64,000 nt of DNA from positions 17,439,806 to 17,503,805 of the forward strand of contig OU342815.1 in NCBI GenBank assembly GCA_910591455.2, written 5' to 3'. Positions 34,680 through 47,400 of the stretch are shown piece after piece (the first letter of the stretch is position 1; each line of letters starts with the position of its first letter). The DNA is from Pholis gunnellus. Taxonomy: Eukaryota; Chordata; Actinopteri; Perciformes; Pholidae. Made by a program: the position numbers and the translations under genes. The notes beneath the pieces are model-generated. The model saw only the letters and a list, made by a program, of their open reading frames with translations. It was not told the origin of the DNA and did no database searches.

Positions 34680-36150
34680 AACAAATAAGAAAATTGTGAC
34701 TTTTAGACTGGATACTGGTGCAGACTGCAATGTCAGTTAAAACATTCAATGCACTGGATGTTGAAAGGCAGGTTAAGTACAAGCCAACGTGTTGCCTTCT
34801 CTGGTCGTCAGATAGCACCACTGGGCAAGAGAGCCCTGTCATGTGAGTACAAGGGGCAAGAGCAGTGACAAGAGTGCACAATGTTAAAAAGGAAAATGAC
34901 TCTGTTAAACACGATGAAGATCTCTTCACTGGTCAGCACCATATACAGATTGACCACACTGTTATCCGTTGCTCACTGTTGAGGAAGTAGTTTATCACAT
35001 GCAAAACGCAAAGTACCTCTCTGTTCTAATAAGGGCTTCTGGCCGATTCAACTTAATGATGAAAGCTCAAAGCTGTGTACCTTTAATAGCCCCAAAGGAA
35101 GATACTGATTCCTGTGATTACCGTGTGGATTTTCATCGGCGTCTGGGATGTTTCAGTGGGGCATCGCACAGATTATTGAAGGCTTGTTTGGGACAGCATG
35201 ACCACAGGCTGAGATATTGCTGGTTAGAGCAAGGGCGTATAACCTGGGACTAAACAAAAACAAGCGCTAAATCATAACAAGGGAAATCAAATACATTGGA
35301 CACACACTCCCAGCGGACTTAGACCAGATGAGGAAAAAGTGAACCCAGCTGCCACCACTACACGACAAGCAGGTGCTTCGGAGGTTCATGAGAGTGAGCC
35401 AGTATCTTGCCAAGTTCATACCTGTCAGACATCAGCGCGTCATTCTGGGACATGCTTGAAGGTGACACATAGCGGCACCGGGAGGAAACGCAAAAGAGGA
35501 GTTTTGAACGGCTTAAACAGCTGGTCACCAATGCTCCAACACCAATGTCAACAAACAAATCACACGGTCAGTAGATGCCAGCTCGGAGGACATGGGAGGG
35601 AGCAGTCATACTGCAGGATGGACGGCCTGTAGCGTATGGGTTAGGAGCACTCGTTGACTGTCAGCACAGGTATGCACAGATAGAAAAACAGCTACTCACC
35701 AACGTTCTATGGGTTTGAAAGAAATTCCATCAGTAGGTTTATGGGCATCCATGTTGAAAGTGACCACAAGCCACTTGAGAGCATCTATAAAAAAACACTA
35801 CACTGTGCTCATTTGAGGTCCTAAAATCACCTATTGTCCAGGCCAGGAACTTCACACTGCGGTTCCTTTATGTCGAGCAGAAAGAAGATCTGCTGAAGAA
35901 AGAATTGAATTCTTCACAGGAAAACTGGTCAAGCTGCAGCAACTGAAAAGACATAATACTGAATGGATGGCACATTTAGAAGTGCAGTATCAAGATCTCT
36001 TTCACTACAAAGGATCTGCTAAGTGTGGACTACTTTTACTGGAGATCGTAAGTTGAGGGACACCACCACTTGCAGTGTCATTTTGTTTTTTATTGCAATG
36101 CATGGCATCCCTGATGTCGTCATCTTGGATAATGGTCCTCAGGTCTCAGG
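34680..36150 (+). pseudogene. Pol remnant (protease, reverse transcriptase, RNase H, integrase pieces)
   Basis: Recognisable pieces in order are the LDTGAD aspartic protease site, a reverse transcriptase connection segment (LRPDEEKV near 35320), YLAKF-IP, the RNase H motifs AVILQDGRPVAYG and RYAQIEKQLL, and an integrase core piece VDYF...HGIPDVVILDNGP. They lie in different frames with stop codons between. The catalytic YxDD box of the reverse transcriptase was not found. Nothing here can encode a whole protein. Confidence 0.75.
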
Positions 36151-36189
36151 TCAGAAACAGTGCATTTATGAGCCTTTAGTTTGAGAAGA

Positions 36190-36429
36190 TGTGATGTGTG
36201 ACAAAGCCTGTTGTAGGATCTGTTTTGAGTTGTCTGGTTCTAACAAAGTCCATAGATCATCATATGTGAAAAGAAAAAAAAAAGATGAACACGGCCATGT
36301 GTAGATCCTAGATGTGACGTAATACGTAAACAAAGACAGGGAGCCTAAAATGTTGCTGCTATAAAGCGTGGTGAGTAAAGTTATTTTCACCATGAACCGC
36401 AGTTGTCTGGCTCCATTTATAGAACAACA
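36190..36429 (+). repeat. Degenerate 3' LTR of the gypsy-type element
   Basis: A purine-rich AGTTTGAGAAGA precedes TGTGATGTGTGACAAAGCCT, as expected of a polypurine tract before an LTR. The block from 36311 to 36420 repeats the 5' LTR with substitutions, and the end AACAACA matches the ACA end at 34083. Confidence 0.5.
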
Positions 36430-36579
36430 GGAAATTACTGATTGGGATCACTAGTTGTAATTGTGAGAACAAAGCCCTGATTAAATCCTTTTGTTGAAAG
36501 CACTGCCAGCAAATGTTGTTCATCCAGAGGAAATGACAAATAATGTGAGACACACTCAAATCTGACAGCAGCACTATCT

Positions 36580-36800
36580 GACTTCTTAGCTTCTAGATGC
36601 TCCTCTATTGTTTACCAGCTTGTTGCTATAGCTTTGTCTGTCGTTTGGTGCTGGACAATCCGTATACAGTCGGTTTATCTGAGCTTTCTCTGGAATAATT
36701 CCACGAATGCGGTGAAAATGAACCGAAACAGTAAAACAGCTGTAAAATGGAAACAATGAACAAAAACAAGCTGAAACACTTCGTAAACTTGCTGAGTCTG
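36580..36800 (+). mobile_element. Teleost short non-autonomous repeat, family B, probable copy 2 (fragment)
   Basis: Contains CTTCTAGATGCTCC, ACCAGCTTGTTGCTATAGCT, TTTGTCTGTCGTTTGGTGCT and a GAAAC-rich tail, as in the part of the family B repeat that copy 1 lacks. It abuts the gypsy-type element's 3' LTR. Assignment is from memory. Confidence 0.35.
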
Positions 36801-38413
36801 ACTGACAGTGAAGCTACAGAAATGTGGAACGCAGAAATCATTTGGACTCATTCATTGGGACAATAACATGTTCACACCAAACAAACACGTCTTGCTACTT
36901 CCTTTCACATCATCACATTTTAGCAATCTGGGCAACATAGCCATGTTTAGTTTCCATCACCTGCAGGACAACAAACAAAACATGCAGTTCTATTCCTTGA
37001 AACAGGAATATTAATCATGCCCGACCACAGTCCTGCTTCAGGTACACACACAAATAGCACACCCACAGAAAAGCAACAACCTATATTGTTTGTATATTGC
37101 CTGCCAACCAGTCTGCAATTTAGTCAATGCTGTGAAAAACATTAGCCTCAGGTTTAGTATCTTGAATTAAAATAGATTCACAGCGGTCTGCTGTGATAGG
37201 GCAGTAAGTTGCGGGTGCTTGTACTTGTTGTCAAACTGCAGGTAGTTGGTGAGTGATCATTTGTAGATTGGTACAGAAATATTGGCAGACGCATACTGGC
37301 GCAGGTCATTTTGTAGGGCAGACACAGAAAAGCCTTCTCACAACATACTCGCTCTGCGCATCTTAAAAGGTTAATCTGACAAATTAGATGGGGACATTAC
37401 AATCTGATAATTAAGGACATAATCGTACATTTTTCACATGGGAAGGCCACTTGATGACATTTCAAGAATGCAAAGAAACAGAAAAGAGAACTTTGTCAGA
37501 TCTTAGCCCTCTGCACTGCAACACTTTTTTTTTTTATCACCTTACGATTTTAGTTTATTGTAACACATAAATCATCTCTGTATCATACTTGAGAACATCC
37601 ACATCTTTGTTTTACCCATGAGCTGTGACCTCAATACACCAAACAGTCTTTACAGAAGACCAAAGCATGGGTATAAACAGATAAATATGAGAAGTTGACC
37701 CGACTGAAATTCCCAGTTTAATTAATGCCAGGTCCCCTCTCTGTAATTTGAAGTCTCCTTTATTAGAAATTTGAAAAGTGCTCTCCCCAGGGACGCTCTG
37801 AGTCACAGGGAAATTGTGGCACAATATGTTTTTAATTTCCCAGGAGGTCCTTGCACAGCAACTATTTAACGATGGAGCAGCTTTGCTGAATGAAACTAAA
37901 AGGTATGCTTTTTTTTCCTTCTTTTGTCATCATGCATGGCCCTAACATGAAATACTCCTGCCTATAAGCTTAGTAATACTTACTCTTGCTTTCCACTGGG
38001 ACGTGCACCGTAGTGCTGCTACAATGCAACTTTAACCAAATGTTAATCACAAAAAGCACTTAAAGCAAAAATCTAAGAGTTTAAGAACTTTGTAAACGTA
38101 CAGTAGGTCTCGCTTTGTTGTGTTTATATATAGGCCACATGAAGAAAGGTTTCGGTTAGTTTAGAGGGAAATATCAGATTATATTTAAATACCTGGTTTA
38201 TTTGGTCATTGATGCTAACTCCATTAGCGTAATATTTAAGTAATATCTGATGTATATTGTGCATTTTTTGTTATTTACTAAGGTTAGCAAGCTAACAGTA
38301 GTTTGGCAACAGCTACACTTGCCAGTTAGTGGATGTTAGCAAAAAAAGAATCTTCATGTCAGACGTAGTTTCTGTGGTGCACCTCATTTTAACTTGGTAA
38401 ATCTCCATTTAGT

Positions 38414-38475
38414 ACACACACACACACACGCACACACGCACACACGCACACATGCACACACACACACACACACAC
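38414..38475. repeat. Imperfect (AC)n microsatellite with ACGC/ATGC interruptions
   Basis: 62 bp of AC units interrupted by CG and TG dinucleotides. Confidence 0.95.
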
Positions 38476-41400
38476 TATGCTAAGTTTAAATTAACCAAAA
38501 GCTGGTGGAACCAGCTCCAGGTCATGGGGTGACATTATACGACATCAAGAGAAAGAGTAGCCAAAGGAACTCAAAACCAGATAATTGGAATGCAAATATT
38601 TTCCTGCCCTCAACGTTTTAAAGGATTCATATTTGGGTAAATCTATTAAAGCCAGATAAAATAGCAGCTCGAAGAGATTCAAGGTCAGATCGATGCTTTC
38701 CAATCAATGTGGTACAACATGAAGATGTCATTTCCAATGGCAGCATAATCATCTTGGGGCTTCTCATGCAGTATTTCCTGACCGTCTTTGTCATATTGAC
38801 CAACGCCACAGCGCTATCAGTGAGGCTCAACTATCCCTTCATCTACATTTAAAAAAGAAATACAGTTACCCTCTTGCTATCCTTTAAACGAGGCACCTCA
38901 GATTGTTAATCTTTATAGACTGACAGTCGTTTGACCACAGCCGTAATCAGGCTCCTCTCTACATTGAATTTGTTCCTCTGCTATGTTTTGATGTGGGTCA
39001 AAGCTGCCGAAGTCACCTCACACAATACGTTAGATTCAACAGATAAAGGTTTATTAAGGCCCTATTTCCCCAAGTCTGGACACTATGTCAAGTCTGTCTC
39101 TTTCATCTTTAGCCCACGGTCTGAGGAAACATCCACCAACTGTTCCTGCAGCCTCGCAAGCCTGATGCTGCTGCTCTCAGTCCGACTGATTGTCCAGTTA
39201 GTTTAACAGATGTCCTGTCAATATCACTCAAATGTGAGCTCAACTCACTGTGGAGCTCAGAGAAACACGTTCTGACCATTTTCACCACAGGAGCTCTGCC
39301 TGTCTGAGAAGCAGCTCACATTTCCATCCTCACATCTCCTCTCCAGCAGGCTGACCTTGCTTATGAAACTATTATCCTTGTAGGATTTCTGTTTTTTTTT
39401 TTTACCCTGTTCACTTGGGATGGTTTCAGGTGCTCGTTTGGAAAAACACGTACAAGGTTGCGAGTGCGGGGTTTAGAGACACAAGACAGCAGATGAAGCA
39501 GCTGAGGAGCGAGTCTGATCCGCCGACTTGACAAAAGCTTTGAATCAGTCTGTGATTCACATGCCCGAACTGCGCAATGTCTGTTATTTCACTGCATTAC
39601 TTGCACTCACAACAGAACCTGATGATGGAGGTGAGCGATGCAGTGAGTCTTTTCCACATCTTCTGAAAATGCTGTGCACTCTTCTCATTAACGCTCTTGC
39701 CCAGTCGGTATTTATTCAACCATATGATTTCAAGTTCAAGGACTCTCTTATAAAACATGTCCAACACCTTGTGTGTGAGTTATGTATCAGTGCTGGGGGT
39801 ATACGTTTTATAATAAACAAGCTGAAAATCAACCTCTTGTGATTTAGCTATGTTTGTGATTCTATGTATTTCCCTTCTATTCCCAACTATGAATACAAAC
39901 AATATCTATCTTTATATCAACTAATGTATTTTTACTTTTAATGTGCTTTAAGCAGGAGAAATTGCTGGGATGCGGATATAAGTTATTTAGCTTTGCTGGA
40001 CACTGACCATGCCGTGGTTAGCTATTTTTACTCCAGTTCAGCATCTGTGCTGGTGTGACACAGTGTCAACACATTGCCGAGTCAACACACTGTCAGGCCT
40101 TGTGGTTTTGGCTCCCCAGTGGGAGACTTTAAGCAGACAAAGCACTGAGGACTGCTCCTGGTAGAGTTCCGGTCACTGCAACCCGCATGCTGTTTTTGAA
40201 GTTCTATCAAACTGTGTAGTCTTGAACTTTGTCAAGTTACTCCCTGTTCATAGAAGCGAAGTCCTCAGCCCTGGCTAGTAGATAGGGATTTTTTTTGTTT
40301 GCGGCTTTGATGTTGGAGCCCTAATGAGAACACATTACTACATACCTGTTGGGAAGAAACACATTCAGCAAATCAGTAAGCTTCTAAGCAGCTGTTTGAA
40401 GTTCCCTTGCCCGTTCCCTTTGCTTCACATTGTAATGTGGAGAGGTACTGTCTTCTGATGTGCTTGTAGTATACTGCGTGTTCCTCAAGATGACACAAAT
40501 CAATAGATATACTAATCCGGGTGTATCCAGTGGGGCATTCTCTTATCCTGCTGGATTTTCACACACTAACTTAAAAATCTGTTGAGTGGTCTTTAGGGCA
40601 AGTTTCTTATTCCTGTCAGAAGCAAAAGGGATTATGTACGATACTTAAAGCTTCACCCACTTAGAGATGAACTTTTTTCCACATGAAGCTAAAAAATAAA
40701 CCAGAAAAAGACACTGTTTTCATTTGCTGACATTGCAGGACGTGATAAACAAACCTTAAACACGGGGGTTATACAAAGATTGCCCCATCAGTCTGGCAGA
40801 TAAAATGCCCTGTTTTCCTTGTGTTGACATTTTCTAAACTCAGCAGCGAAAATGGCTAAATCGTTTTGAATGCGAAACTGAACTGAAAGTGCAATTGCGC
40901 TTAAGGTGCAGTGATGTTGGGTGGAGGGAGCAAAGTGGTTGCGATCGTATATCAACAGCTACACACTATTTATTGTATGAACAGGTTAAAACAACATCTG
41001 CAGCTCTGACGGTTTTAAAATCACATTTCAGCCGTTAATTGGTGATCAGTCTTGAAACATCTAAGCAGTAGCATGCTACAGCCAGCCACTGAACTCAAAT
41101 AGGTTTAGTAGGCTGTGTCTATTGCCTGTTTATTCACTGTGTCGACACTTTAACGTGCCACCAATATGTGAATGACTTCTTAAAGTTCAAACTATAGACT
41201 GCTAAGGGAAAAGGGCCAGAGCACCTCAGCCCAGATTTCTTTTTCAGTCTGTAAAATATTTGTGTGAAAAAAAGCCTGAATTGTATCTGTGTTTTTTTTC
41301 TCTTGAAATAAGCCAAACGATATTGGTCACCCTCTCCCACTGACTTCTGCAACACAATTTGACATTTACAACACTGTCCGTAGAACTGAAATGGAATGGA

Positions 41401-44400
41401 GGAGATTGATACAGACAGACGTGACGAATGACACTAACGACCAACAGCTCCTGTGAATCTCGCACTTTATACTACGTCAGTTGCTCTGAGCGTGTAATAA
41501 GGACACAGGTGTGTTTATATTGGAGTTAGTTGCAAGCCTGGTGCGTCACATACAGAAGCTAAAGAGTGCATCTGTGCATGGTGTCAGACACCGAGGCGTT
41601 GGGAGTGAGAACGGGTTGCTGTTTCCATGTATATGGCCCTCCTTTTTCAGATGTGTTTAACGGTCCATGGTTAAAAAATTCAACTTCTATCTGATTTTGA
41701 CATGTTACTATTTGTGTCGTCGTGAGCAATAAGTGTTAATTGTCTTGTCCAAATAACAAATACGTCATCAACAATTTCCAACACTAGCAGTGGTGGCAGT
41801 CTTGGTCAAGCACTGCTTTCAGACAGACTGGTGATTATACTCATAACGGAATATGTTTGACTTTAATCCACTCCTCTGTTTGCTTCAGTGATCCTCTTAC
41901 TAGAACTTATTCCACATTAAGGGTGTTTAGAGTTGACACGTCCCTGCCTTCTCCCTCCTTCCATCAGTCTACAACTCTAACGTTGCAGTTTGTTGCTATT
42001 TTGAGAGGATCCAAAGAGGAGAAAACGAGACACCTGACTGATGGCAAATTATTTCCCCCAATCCTTGAACTGTGTGTCAAAGCTGAAATTTATGACTCAA
42101 CTCACATCTAAGAGAGCTTGATACCCGACATTGTCACAGAGTAAAGAGCTGGCGTGTAATTGAATTGAAAGCACAAAGCCAGTGGTAGATCGCACTGGAA
42201 ACTCCCAAAGCCTTCAGATTTGAAACCAAGTCACGACCCTAGTAGCCATAAGTGCCATCCAAGTCAAATCCCAGTTGCTTGCATGTGTCTCTCTCTCTGT
42301 CACACAAATTCCAAATTCCCCCATCAATTGAGGCGGTGGGCGACACGATCCCTGACAACTTTTCACATCAGTCTGGGGATTAGAGGCATAAGGTTTACGC
42401 TGGCCTTGCCAGAATCCAGGATAACATTTTTTGATTCAGCAATTTAAACTAATTTCAAGGCTGGCTCTGCAGCAATTTTCTGGATCAATGGAATGTCATA
42501 GCTCACTTGGTCACTAGTCCTCTTATCGCAGGTACCTAACACAGGGGGATGCTTTGCTAATTGCCTGGTTTGGAGAGCAGGGAATCGTCATTTCCTCCAT
42601 TTTAGCCTGATGTCTGAAGGCCAGAACCATTTGATATGCTATCTGCCAAACAAAGGCTTATACATGGAAAGACAAAATGTATATATGATATGTTGTGTTG
42701 TTAACAGCATATGAGACGCTGCTGGAAATTCCAAATATGAAAATATGGATAAATTGGAAAATGCATAAATATCAATATAATTCTAGTAGAAGCATAACAA
42801 AACTGTTCTGTTACAAATGTTTTAATGTAATTGCAACATAAGCCTGGGGCAAAAATAGTTGAAATGCATTGACTTCTGAATGGATGCTGACTGAAGCAAT
42901 GTTGTGCCATACAATGTATGTAAATATATACTATTTTATCTTTTGATTGCTATTCAAGTACCCTGAAACCTGAGAACTGGACATGTATTGTTTTAAGTGT
43001 GGTTGGAACTCTGCACACTGGAGCATGAAATAAATAAATATCTGCAAATCACTTCAGTCGTGTGGCTTCAGGGTGGCACAGCTGAGGACATTATCTGTTG
43101 GACTATTTATTGGTGCTTCTGGCTCCCCTTATTCCTTTGAACATGGATAACTCAAATGCTGCAACTGAATCTTCCCGTCATTAACTCTGGCAAATGCAAA
43201 GAAAGGAAACAGAAAAACCGTCAAAATCACCAGAATTGCTGTAATCTGTGACAGATTCAGCAGGGTTTCCTTTTCTTCTCATTTCTGCAGACATGCTGTT
43301 TCAAGACTGACTTGGGATGAGACCAGAAAACATTTTGGGGAAAACAGCCCCCCCCCCCCTCCCCCCCTTGCAGGGCCTGTTCCATTTTCTTATGTTTCAA
43401 TTGCCAAGGACAGAGCAAAGCAACACAGGGTTAAAAAGCAATTTCCTACATCATGACAACTGTACAAATGTATGGTGGCAAATGTTGGAGGTGGAAAGGG
43501 GGAGGTGGGGGTAGATAAGGGGGAGAAAGACACCGTGGTGGCAGTGGTGGAGTAGAGAGGTTAATCCTGCTGTTTAATCTGTGGAGGTATGGGGGGGCCT
43601 TATCTCTGCCGCCTGCTGCCGTTGCGCTCTCCTTCAGCATCCAGCATCCCTGACTGTCTGACATCACTCAGCGCTGGGCCGTGGTGGGGGTTGGCTGGGG
43701 TGAAGGGGGAGAGGAAAGACAAGCTAGCTGCAGCTACATTAAGCACCAATGCTACCCCAGCCATACACAGTGCCCCCTCCTGTCCCACCACCCTCCCACA
43801 TGCCCTGTCGTGCGGCTTTGTGGCGACCACAGCGAGTCAGATGAAGCTGATTTTGTTCAACATCCTGTGGGACTGATAGACGACAACCTCCATTTCTATA
43901 TTTGTTTTGGTGAAACTGCGATGAGGGAAGAAACCAGCGAGGAAACGCTGGAACTCATTGGCCTGCTATCTGACAAGACTGCTGGCAAACCGAACAGCTG
44001 TCAACTACCCTCAGGCAGCAGAGAAACAAGTAAAATCCCACATGGGCATACATTTTAGCTAGCATGCCTATTTGGAAAAACTGAAGCGTGGATGTTCATA
44101 TTCGAAGCCACATCTCACTGGAACTTAGCTCATGGCTCTGATTAGTAGATGACAGTATAATATGCACAAGGGCAGCTAGTACTGAAGGCCTGCAGCGAGC
44201 TCAACTCGACTGTTATTAACAGCAAAGAATAACTGCCCTGCCTCCAGGAAGAGGGAAAAGAACACAACATCTTTTGATGATGACTTCCACTTGACCTTAC
44301 AACCACCATTTAGGTTTCAGCCTTGGATTCAACAAGCTTTTCTGGAGGGTGTAACAAACAGTAGCCTTGATGACTGCAAATGGAGAGAGGTATTACTATA

Positions 44401-47400
44401 TTCACTGATTTAGAAAAGCAGTAATTATAAAAATCAACATAATGAAGGCGACGACTGTGTGACTTCCTCATTCATTTGATTTCCCTCATACTGGCTGTTC
44501 CTTTATATTCATCTATATATTCATCTTCATCGCATGAATTCATGGAAAAAATCAAATAAAAGGTGTCCTTCTTTTGTTTGTTGTTTTTATTGACAATTTC
44601 ACATTTATCGACGATTTCTCCTCCTTTATTAACGGTTATACATTTATACTCCATTGCCATCTTTATGTTATCTCTCTAATCCTTATTACTCAGTGGATAC
44701 TAACTGCACAAGACTATCTAAGACCATATCTGATACAATTTATCAATTTGGTTTTTAAAAAGTTTAAAAAATGAAATGTAATGAAATAAATGATATGCAG
44801 ATTGTCGATGTGTCTATGCTGCGTTAAGGTGGAAAGAAAACTTTATAAACCTTTAATAACAACACTGTCAGAAGTCATCGGAGTATTACAACTACCAGCC
44901 TTTCAGAGGTTACTACGGTAGTTTTTTAACATGATCTAAATTTGCACATCAATTTCTAACACAAAATAAGGAAGAGTCACAAGTGTGGGCAGGAAAGATG
45001 CCCTGTTTGGACGAAATTGAAATGACCTGGCATCCACGGTTATCCAATAGTATATTCATGCAGAAAATGGGCCACCCTTAGCTATCATACTGAAGAAATA
45101 AACAGACCAACAAAACAAATCCCCATTCCCAAGCCTCAGGCTACAAAAACAATTACCAGAAAATCCATTTATACATATACAGCTACCTATTCTTTTAATG
45201 ACTCTATTAATGATAACATTCCATTGGCTGGCTAAGGTCCCAGCTCTGTGGTCCGTTTTGTTAATTTTTATAGAGCAAAAAGAGAGCAAATGCTTTGAGA
45301 TAAACTGCCTGCTGTCTTTACAGAGCAAATCTGCAATAAAAACAGTGGTTATGCATCTGAATGTGTGAGATGTTGGACAGCTCCGTCGATACTGTATTTG
45401 TTTACACAGACAACTTCATCCAAATGCCAGAATCAGGAGAACACTCCTAATGTGTGCTTGTATCTACAATTTCTGGAGGTGATTCTCCGACAATGTTGCT
45501 AGGGGAGCTTTAACAGTCTCGCAGTCTCTGAGCCTTTTCATAAAAATGAGATTTGCAGATATGAAACTATATCCCCGGGACTGTTGTTGTCCACAAATAG
45601 ACAATTTCAACAGTTCCAACAAATATAAGCCCCAGGAACAAATTTGGGGAGCACATGTTCCTTTAGTGCAGTAGTTTTTTGTGTTTCCACTACATCTGAA
45701 AAAAGTGTAATGATTGGGCAAATAAGATTGCTGTCAAATTAAAAAGCTACTGGGTGCTTTCAAATGTCACATTAGCACGTGACGAGACATCAGAGTTATC
45801 GAGATGTTCCCTGGACAGGACTCGTGCACAGGTGGAAAGGGAAAGCAAAGACAGCTGTCTCCAAAGGGGACTGTGTGAAAATTACCTCAATTATTCAAAC
45901 ACTTTAAAGCAGTAAAGGCAGTGTGACATCTGTATACAGCCAGCAAAACATCTTAGTTAGGAGGTCAAGGTGGATAGATTGCAGCGTCTGATCTACTAAT
46001 GTGTGTTTCTTTAAGCCTCAAACATAATCTTGCTGGGGATATTGCTGTGCATCAGTTGCAATACAAATACAAAGAGTGCAATTATAAAAGTATTTTATTG
46101 CAGTTCAGACTGGACAACAAACAGATGTAGTTGCTTTCGTAGTTGCATACGTGTTGAAAATGACCTTGTGGTGCAAAAAATGTTGTATGACTTTATTCAA
46201 TAACCAGGACTGCCTTTAACCAATGTTGACTTAGCTCAAAGCCATGGCCACTTACATTTTCTAGCCTACAATTTTGCAACCAAGATACGGTAACATACAA
46301 GAACATCCTCTCTTGTAGGGGCACCGTGCAGGCCTGTTTCTCTTGGACACAGAGCGTTACGATGTATTAACCAGCGCAGATTGAAACAACTCAAACCCGA
46401 AATGATGCTGTTTTGTGAAATGTTGTCGTGTTTTGCGGAAGCTTGTTGAGTTTTTAAAAAAAATCCTGTTTTCAGAGATGTTGTGTTTTCTGATATATTG
46501 TCATGTTTTTAGAAAATTCCTGATTTGTGAGATGATACGTTTAGTGTGTAACACATTTACTTTCCTTAGAGCCCTTTGAAGAGCAATTTAGGGAATGTGA
46601 GTGGGATGGTGTTTTCAGTTTTTGAATTGAGGCAATACAGTATTATTGTGTTCCTCTGTGGTAAGCCCCAGCTAGCAGTGTTAATGCACAGTTGATGGCT
46701 AATGACAGGTGTATTAAGTGATCATGGGATTTTAATGGCCACTTATCCCTGGCTGTCAAAGGCAGAGTCTACTGTACAGAAAGCTTCTGGGAGCTGCTAC
46801 AGCTGCTGTCTGTCTGCCAAATGGGCAGCTTTCTGTTCTCAGTCTCTCAGTTTCTGTTTGACTTTGTTCTCTTGAAGCAACACACTCATTAAACTCTACA
46901 GACCACCTGTGCCATTGTTCACGAGGGCCTCTGTCATGTTTGTATCAAAGCAGTTTCAAAAGACCTGTTGTTCCCCGTTTCTTTTACCCTTTTGACAAGG
47001 CAATGGATGTGAGCATACAGTATTTGTAACATGGAGCAATGCCTATTAGCTAATCATGAAGCTAATATAATCCATTATTCCCTATTTTTGCTCTTATCAA
47101 AACCTGCAGCCTGCTGATAACAGCAGTTTTTAATAATTACGAGTGACTGTCAATATAATCAGCCATCAGCGTATTAACATTTAAAAAACAAAAGGGTCTA
47201 TCACAGTAAAGCATCGCAATTATATCTTTTAGTCCTCCTACTTTCATTCATTCACATTTTCTACAGTTGGGAATTCAAATAACAAAAACCGATAACAGTG
47301 TCCCTTTTGGAAAAATAAAAATGTAATTAAATGGGTGGAAATCCTCGTCGTAACAGAGTTGGTTCAGTGTCGTGCATCTGAAGAGGAGGAGCCTTTGCAC

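Larger units (their letters stand above)
33777..36429 (+). mobile_element. Decayed Ty3/gypsy-type LTR retrotransposon in asic4 intron 1
   Basis: The order is: degenerate 5' terminal repeat, primer-binding-site-like TGGTGTCATAATTTCAG at 34084, Gag remnant, protease motif LDTGAD (34708-34725), much-eroded reverse transcriptase, RNase H with ILQDGRPVAYG and HRYAQIEKQLL, an integrase remnant with HGIPDVVILDNGPQ (36103-36147), and a second degenerate terminal repeat. Frames change many times and stops are frequent (for example LRRDR...VRHKLL*EADLTLEKAI). The element ends soon after the integrase core, so it is internally deleted and inactive. Orientation is opposite to asic4. Outer borders are estimates. 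Confidence 0.82.
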
